Assembly: GCA_016934135.1 (NCBI GenBank)
Contig: JAFGTK010000159.1
Location: 1 to 9,809, forward strand
DNA length: 9,809 nt
Origin: Deltaproteobacteria bacterium
GTDB lineage: Bacteria > Desulfobacterota > Desulfomonilia > UBA1062
Reading direction: 5' to 3'
Positions 6,258-9,809 of the stretch are shown here, piece after piece. Both the position numbers and the translations under genes were made by a program. The notes below the pieces were generated by a model. The model did not search any database, had not been told where the DNA came from, and worked only from the letters and a program-made list of their open reading frames with translations. Positions within the stretch are counted from its first letter, which is position 1. Every line of letters starts with the position of its first letter.

Positions 6258-6315
6258 AGAAACTCATAAATGGGCAGATGTTATCAAAGAGAATTTTGGG
6301 CAATCTGGAACAATA

Positions 6316-6351
6316 TTGTGGAGTTGAAAACCGCTCCAACAGGGTCGGTTA
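6316..6351. repeat. collapsed REP-doublet remnant
   Basis: CCGCTCCAACAGGGT (from 6331) closely matches CCGCTCCCACAGGGT (from 5930), and the match continues past the REP end into GGTTA. Just before it, TGTGGAG (from 6317) is a decayed opposite arm, so only the outer tips of a doublet remain around a loop of about nine bases. It lies downstream of the M48 peptidase gene, where its TGGAG/CTCCA stem could weakly end that transcript. Confidence 0.5.
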
Positions 6352-6373
6352 ATTCGCTTAGCTGAAACCGTGT

Positions 6374-7519
6374 CTAATGTCTGTCTATGTTTCCCGGATT
6401 ATCTCCGGTTTGAGAAGGTTTATTGTCAAGCTCCTGTATCAGACGGATGCGTTCCTGGATATCGGGGTGTGATGACAGCCATGAAGGTCCGCTTTTGCCT
6501 TGGCTGTTTTCGCTCAGATGCATCAGTATATCTTCATAGGGCTTGGTTGTCCATCCCTCACGGATGCAGTAGGCGCCTGCAGCAGCATCTGCCTGCCGCT
6601 CAAAGTCGCGGGAATATCCTGATTCTATGATAAATGTGGGAAATGTTGCAGCAGTGCTTGTGATGGATGTTACATCACCAGCCAGCACAGAAACCAGCAG
6701 GAACACCCCTGCGTTCTGAAATATGCTTCTCAGCCCGTGGCGCATTCTCACATGTGCAAGCTCATGCACAATGACCCCTGCAATCTCGCGGTCGTTCTGT
6801 GCGAGTTCCACCAGTTCATCGGTAATCACAATGGTCCCTGCCGGCAGGGCAAAAGCGTTTGCACCAAGGGTATGCCCCTTGCGAAGCTCAAGGCGATAGT
6901 CAAATCCGGTATCTTCATTCGTTATGTTCAAGAAAAGTGCATGAATAGCAGCTGCCTTTTCCTCACTTAGTTCCGATGGGGCTACAAACCGGTCATCCAG
7001 CATATCCAGGGTCTTGTCATTTATCGAATCCGTCAGTTCTACCGGCATGGAATAGGCGGCCTTTTCGGCAAGATAGGGTATTGCATATACAGTGAAGCCC
7101 CAGATAAAGAGCACCAGGCCGGCAATGCCCGCTGCGACTGTAATCCAGTTCGATTCCAGGATATGGACGATATTCATGCCTTTGTTTGCGCCCTTCAATC
7201 GTTCAAGGGCCTCGACTGCACAGCCATCATAGGTCTCGCACAAAGCACCGTCCGGCAGAGAAATGGAGCGGCGGGTTATCCCGAGCGGCTCTTTGAATAC
7301 GCATTCGTCAAGCGATACGGTTATAACAGGCGTGGTTTTATCGGCATGTATGTTGAGGAACTCCCCATCAAAGACAATGGTTACAGGATGTGCCCTGGAA
7401 CTCATGCCGTCAAAGTACGTGCCGCTGAATTCCAAAGGGATCTGTGTCTGCTGAGAAGGACAAGGGTTCTCCGGACTGATTCCCTGGAATTTGTTTCGGG
7501 CTTTATCCCGTTTATTCAT
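6374..7519 (-). CDS. membrane-anchored M48-family zinc metallopeptidase
   Basis: A 381-residue protease. Residues about 28-105 form a beta-rich N-terminal domain (GTYFDGMSSRAHPVTIVFDG) of the kind often found ahead of M48 domains. A single membrane helix spans about 125-147, then comes the peptidase domain. The zinc site is clear: HELAH with His252, Glu253 and His256, and the third ligand Glu307 in FERQADAAA with the conserved Asp311. WLSSHPDIQERI near residue 350 is the usual C-terminal M48 motif. It probably acts at the cytoplasmic membrane in protein quality control, though topology is not settled. Its ATG overlaps the stop of the YjgN gene by four bases (ATGA), so the two are translationally coupled. 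The N-terminal 27 residues are polar and apparently disordered, with no signal peptide. Confidence 0.88.
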   Translation of the reverse strand: MNKRDKARNKFQGISPENPCPSQQTQIPLEFSGTYFDGMSSRAHPVTIVFDGEFLNIHADKTTPVITVSLDECVFKEPLGITRRSISLPDGALCETYDGCAVEALERLKGANKGMNIVHILESNWITVAAGIAGLVLFIWGFTVYAIPYLAEKAAYSMPVELTDSINDKTLDMLDDRFVAPSELSEEKAAAIHALFLNITNEDTGFDYRLELRKGHTLGANAFALPAGTIVITDELVELAQNDREIAGVIVHELAHVRMRHGLRSIFQNAGVFLLVSVLAGDVTSITSTAATFPTFIIESGYSRDFERQADAAAGAYCIREGWTTKPYEDILMHLSENSQGKSGPSWLSSHPDIQERIRLIQELDNKPSQTGDNPGNIDRH

Positions 7520-8736
7520 AATCCTATTTCCAGATCAAAGAAATCGGTTGCAGAATCGCCGAGGGCTGTGATTTCGGGCTCTGTTTCAGCAGTGAACTCA
7601 TCGAACCCCCTGGTCGCGATCACCATCATATTGTCAAAGACATACCGGCTTTTTCTTATCTTTGCCCAGGGGATCAGAAGGCCCAGGGAAAAGATCATGG
7701 CCAGGATATTGGTGAACTGGATCCAGAAAAGGTTGCGGGCCTTCAGGGAGCTTCGAAATTTCACCTGCCCGATACGGGACTCATTCCAGCAGTAATTGGT
7801 GAGTCTTGCATGGATGTACTGCTGTATGAGCGTGCCTCCCAGAATCATAAAGAGATATATCAGGACCATAGAGGTAATGAAACCGATTCCGGGCGAAAAT
7901 TGCTGCCCGGCGATAAAGGCTTTATGGGCTGCGGGAATCAAAACTGCTGCGAATATGCCGGCGCCAAATACAACGGCAAGTATAAGCAGCAGGGCCTTTG
8001 CATATACCTTGTAAAAGAAACCAGCTCTGCCTGAAAAGGTTGCCGGAGTGGTCCCGAAAGCCATGTTCTCGAAAAAGTATTTCTTTCTCCTGTATGCCCA
8101 GTACGGTGTTATCAGTCCCAGGGTAAAAGGGATAAGAAGCGGGATGAGTACATAGATCTTGTAGCTCTGGGACAGGGTGCCGTAAAAATGAAAGCGGATG
8201 TTGCGGAAAGAAGAGTTGTGCGCAAGAAATCTCAGCGACTTGTACACGAGAAAAGGAAGGACAAGATAGAAAAGAATAACGACCGCTCCAGTATATACAG
8301 GGTTATATGCCTGGGTGAGCAAATAGATGATAAAACCGGCAGCGATTATCAGGTTTCCCTTGAGGATGGCCAGGGGGTCTGCCAGATAATCAAACGGCTG
8401 TGCAGCAATCAGGGTGTTTGCATAGAGGTATTTGCGGTTGCGCACCTTTGCCCATGCCCCATAGATACCGAGAGTGATGATGGTGAGAAACAGATTGATG
8501 ATCCAGATCCTGAAATATTCACTCCCTGCACCTATGAAGGCTGTTCTGATCCGTTGAGGACCCGGCCGGCCCACGGATCCGGCATTGAGAGGGAGATCTC
8601 TGTTGACGGGGGTCCGTTCCAAAGGGGATGAAGATTCTTCCATGGTTCCTCCGCAGCGGGGACAGAGAAACTCCTGGCTGTAAGATGTTGCATCATTTGT
8701 CGAAAAACCGCAGTCACTGCATGTAAAAGAATCCAT
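7516..8736 (-). CDS. YjgN/DUF898 multi-pass membrane protein with N-terminal zinc ribbon
   Basis: A 406-residue protein. Residues 1-30 are a zinc ribbon (Cys6, Cys9, Cys25, Cys28 in CSDCG and CPRCG), followed by a Ser/Pro-rich linker to about 62 and then a multi-helix membrane region of the DUF898 (YjgN) family. A repeated unit occurs three times: a membrane helix ending in a Leu-Gly turn, then an aromatic W/A-rich, basic stretch and YxxxN. The copies are TLGIYGAWAKVRNRKYLYAN (88-107), TLGLITPYWAYRRKKYFFEN (205-224) and SLGLLIPWAKIRKSRYVFDN (350-369). The molecular function is not known. Pairing with a membrane M48 peptidase suggests a substrate, adaptor or regulator relationship. The start is ATG 8736, with AAGGAG 8 bases before it. 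The ATG at 8754 lies upstream of that SD and is unlikely. Confidence 0.82.
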   Translation of the reverse strand: MDSFTCSDCGFSTNDATSYSQEFLCPRCGGTMEESSSPLERTPVNRDLPLNAGSVGRPGPQRIRTAFIGAGSEYFRIWIINLFLTIITLGIYGAWAKVRNRKYLYANTLIAAQPFDYLADPLAILKGNLIIAAGFIIYLLTQAYNPVYTGAVVILFYLVLPFLVYKSLRFLAHNSSFRNIRFHFYGTLSQSYKIYVLIPLLIPFTLGLITPYWAYRRKKYFFENMAFGTTPATFSGRAGFFYKVYAKALLLILAVVFGAGIFAAVLIPAAHKAFIAGQQFSPGIGFITSMVLIYLFMILGGTLIQQYIHARLTNYCWNESRIGQVKFRSSLKARNLFWIQFTNILAMIFSLGLLIPWAKIRKSRYVFDNMMVIATRGFDEFTAETEPEITALGDSATDFFDLEIGL

Positions 8737-8744
8737 ATCCGACA

Positions 8745-8750
8745 CTCCTT
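8745..8750 (-). promoter_or_regulatory. ribosome binding site deciding the start at 8736
   Basis: AAGGAG on the minus strand, exactly 8 bases before ATG 8736. It moves the YjgN-family start six codons downstream of the longest frame. Confidence 0.75.
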
Positions 8751-8859
8751 TCATTTAATAGCATTTCTACCCTATCGACTGTACGTGAAAAGAATTTTAA
8801 TCCGGATAGTGTAATCAGAGGTGATGATAGAGAATAATAACCACGGCCGGTCCTGTCTT

Positions 8860-8938
8860 GTAGGAGCGGGTTTGGCCGCGACCAGGGGCCTGGCCGTGAA
8901 CCATGTTAGGACGAGGTCGCCGCTGAACCGGCTCCTAC
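8860..8938. repeat. REPIN unit A (79 bases)
   Basis: The left arm from 8860 is GTAGGAGCGGGTTTGGCCGC. The right arm, ending at 8938, reads inversely as GTAGGAGCCGGTTCAGCGGC. Both begin with GTAG, the tetranucleotide that marks REPs recognised by RAYT (tnpA_REP) proteins. Each arm can also fold by itself: the left stem is GCGG/CCGC and the right is GCCG/CGGC, so bases differ while pairing is kept. The 33-base centre is partly shared with unit B. Confidence 0.85.
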
Positions 8939-8961
8939 AGTGGTTGCCCGGGTTGTTTTTT

Positions 8962-9040
8962 GTAGGAGCGGGTTCAGCCGCGACCAGGACATGGCCAAAG
9001 AACCCGGTTAGGATGAGGTCGCCTATGAACGCGCTCCTAA
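8962..9040. repeat. REPIN unit B (79 bases)
   Basis: A second doublet of the same length and orientation as unit A, 23 bases away. The left arm GTAGGAGCGGGTTCAGCCGC is intact and begins with GTAG. The right arm, read inversely as TTAGGAGCGCGTTCATAGGC, is decayed and no longer forms its own hairpin. The centre shares TGGCC, GAACC and GTTAGGA with unit A in the same order. A T-rich run (GTTTTTTGTAGG, 8954-8965) precedes it. Confidence 0.82.
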
Positions 9041-9182
9041 ATGATTAGCCTTTTATTGTTCGAGCGGTTGAAGAGCATCATCCCTGCGGAAGCTGCCTTG
9101 TCTCAGAAACCATATTGTCTGATCAATGACTTTCTGATTTCTCATAATGAACGTATGTGAAGAATTTCTATGATCGCTGAAC

Positions 9183-9809
9183 CTATCTCTTCGATGTCTC
9201 CAGGTCCACCTCTTTATCGAAGTCTGCATCGCTCCAGTTCTCGTCCACAGGGTATTCCTTGATGAATGTTTCCATCATCTTTTCCAGGGGGACATCGGTG
9301 AATTCTCCCCGGTATGCGATATATTCCATGTGCCTGTTGCCATCGAGGTCAAACGGCTGATAAATCGAGTCATTGCAGCCGTTGAATTCCAGAGGACTCA
9401 GGTGGAATTTCTCACAGAGTTCTATGTTGAATGCCGGTGTGGCCTTGACCCATATGCCGTTGAGATGGATCGAGGTATAGCCGTGCCAGAAAAAGATATC
9501 GGTCTTCATGACACGTCGCATGCGTGCGGTGGTCATGTGGTTGCGTACATCCGCGAAACCCAGCCTGGCAGGTATCCCCCTTGACCTGCAGCAGGCTGCA
9601 AGAAGGATTGCCTTGGACACGCACCAGCCTCTTCTTGTGCGAAGCGTTGTGCTTGCCCTTAGCCCTTCGATGGACAGGTCAAGTGTATAAGGGTCGTAGC
9701 GGACACCGTCGCGCACCGCGTAATAAAGGCTGATTGCCTGCCGGATCGCCTCAGGTGAAACACCTGCGTTTTTTGCGGCGAAATCGATTACCTCCGGGTT
9801 GTCACTGTC
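9183..9809 (-). CDS. transglutaminase-like (cysteine protease fold) protein, 3' part
   Basis: The frame is open to the right edge and 208 residues are visible. The gene begins outside the window; the GTG at 9716 is internal, because the upstream residues DSDNPEVIDFA and AVRDGVRYDPY are typical of the family N-terminus. The transglutaminase core shows the nucleophile Cys63 in RRGWCVSKA, the basic-aromatic RSRGIPARLGFADVR after it, and His109 in FFWHGYTSIHLNG. WVKATPAFN follows, with Asn128 near where the third catalytic residue is often Asp. A C-terminal section (PFDLDGNRHMEYIAYRGEF) is like that of bacterial members of unknown substrate. These proteins may cleave or crosslink peptides; the role here cannot be told. 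There is no signal in the visible part and no operon partner. Confidence 0.82.
   Translation of the reverse strand, partial: DSDNPEVIDFAAKNAGVSPEAIRQAISLYYAVRDGVRYDPYTLDLSIEGLRASTTLRTRRGWCVSKAILLAACCRSRGIPARLGFADVRNHMTTARMRRVMKTDIFFWHGYTSIHLNGIWVKATPAFNIELCEKFHLSPLEFNGCNDSIYQPFDLDGNRHMEYIAYRGEFTDVPLEKMMETFIKEYPVDENWSDADFDKEVDLETSKR

Larger units (their letters stand above)
8755..9182. other. non-coding spacer holding two REPINs
   Basis: About 430 bases separate the YjgN gene from the end of the transglutaminase-like gene, both leftward. The centre is two REP doublets. The AT-rich 8755-8856 must contain the promoter of the YjgN/M48 pair, but no pair of boxes with good spacing is convincing. 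From 9041 to 9182 I see no gene, no clear terminator and no repeat. Confidence 0.6.

Noticed and set aside
7163..7795. 210-residue plus-strand ORF opposite the M48/YjgN junction
   Set aside because: It spans two real genes on the other strand, including their ATGA overlap, and shows no motif. The 8188-8631 plus-strand ORF is rejected for the same reason.
8755..8856. Promoter for the YjgN/M48 pair
   Set aside because: TTTTCA with TAGAAA at 16 bases on the minus strand is only 4 of 6 on both boxes, no better than chance in AT-rich DNA.
8860..9040. Possible CRISPR array
   Set aside because: Only two units, each an inverted doublet of 79 bases with a 23-base gap and no third repeat or cas gene. 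REP doublets explain it fully.
8821..9048. 75-residue plus-strand ORF with an internal peptide repeat
   Set aside because: The repeated VGAG.AATR peptide is the translation of the two REPIN arms, not a protein repeat.

Overview
The window looks like chromosomal DNA of a Gram-negative bacterium of moderate GC. The gene content (an RND/MMPL-type exporter with no partner genes, a TerC protein, a zinc-ribbon threonine synthase-like enzyme, a YjgN/DUF898 plus M48 peptidase pair, a bacterial transglutaminase-like protein) and the many GTAG/GTGG-headed REP hairpins would suit a Desulfobacterota- or Nitrospirota-like lineage. That placement is an impression from protein style, not a demonstrated assignment.

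Layout, left to right. The left edge holds the first 16 codons of a minus-strand gene. It is preceded by a 16-codon leader ORF with a near-perfect Shine-Dalgarno, and the leader stop overlaps the gene start as ATGA. A divergent control region (about 96-419) carries a promoter candidate on each strand, and an 8-4-8 inverted repeat sits at the expected start point of the rightward transcript. The rightward gene (420-2840) is an 806-residue two-domain RND exporter. It converges on a three-gene minus-strand operon that reads TerC protein (4893-5747), PLP enzyme of the threonine synthase family (3770-4888), then EamA/DMT exporter (2878-3762), with gaps of only 4 and 7 bases.

Further right, again on the minus strand, lie a 68-residue Cys-rich zinc-ribbon protein (5990-6196) with its own promoter candidate, a perfect 15-base palindrome and a consensus SD; a translationally coupled pair of a YjgN/DUF898 membrane protein with an N-terminal zinc ribbon (7516-8736) and an M48 membrane metallopeptidase (6374-7519); and, running off the right edge, the C-terminal part of a transglutaminase-like protein (9183-9809).

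The spacers contain REP doublets (REPIN-like inverted repeats). One degenerate copy is at 5866-5939, a collapsed remnant is near 6316-6351, and a side-by-side pair of 79-base units lies at 8860-8938 and 8962-9040. The pair shares an asymmetric centre, and one unit shows compensatory changes in the hairpin stems. No RAYT transposase is present in the window.

Three start sites are revised from the longest possible ORFs. The PLP enzyme starts at 4888 and the YjgN protein at 8736, both with clear SDs. The TerC start at ATG 5747 is less certain. The transglutaminase frame stays open to the right edge, so the internal GTG at 9716 is not its start. I see no defence island, CRISPR array, tRNA, rRNA or insertion sequence with a transposase. 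The less ordinary items are the coupled leader peptide, the palindromic operators, the TerC/threonine synthase/EamA operon and the REPINs.
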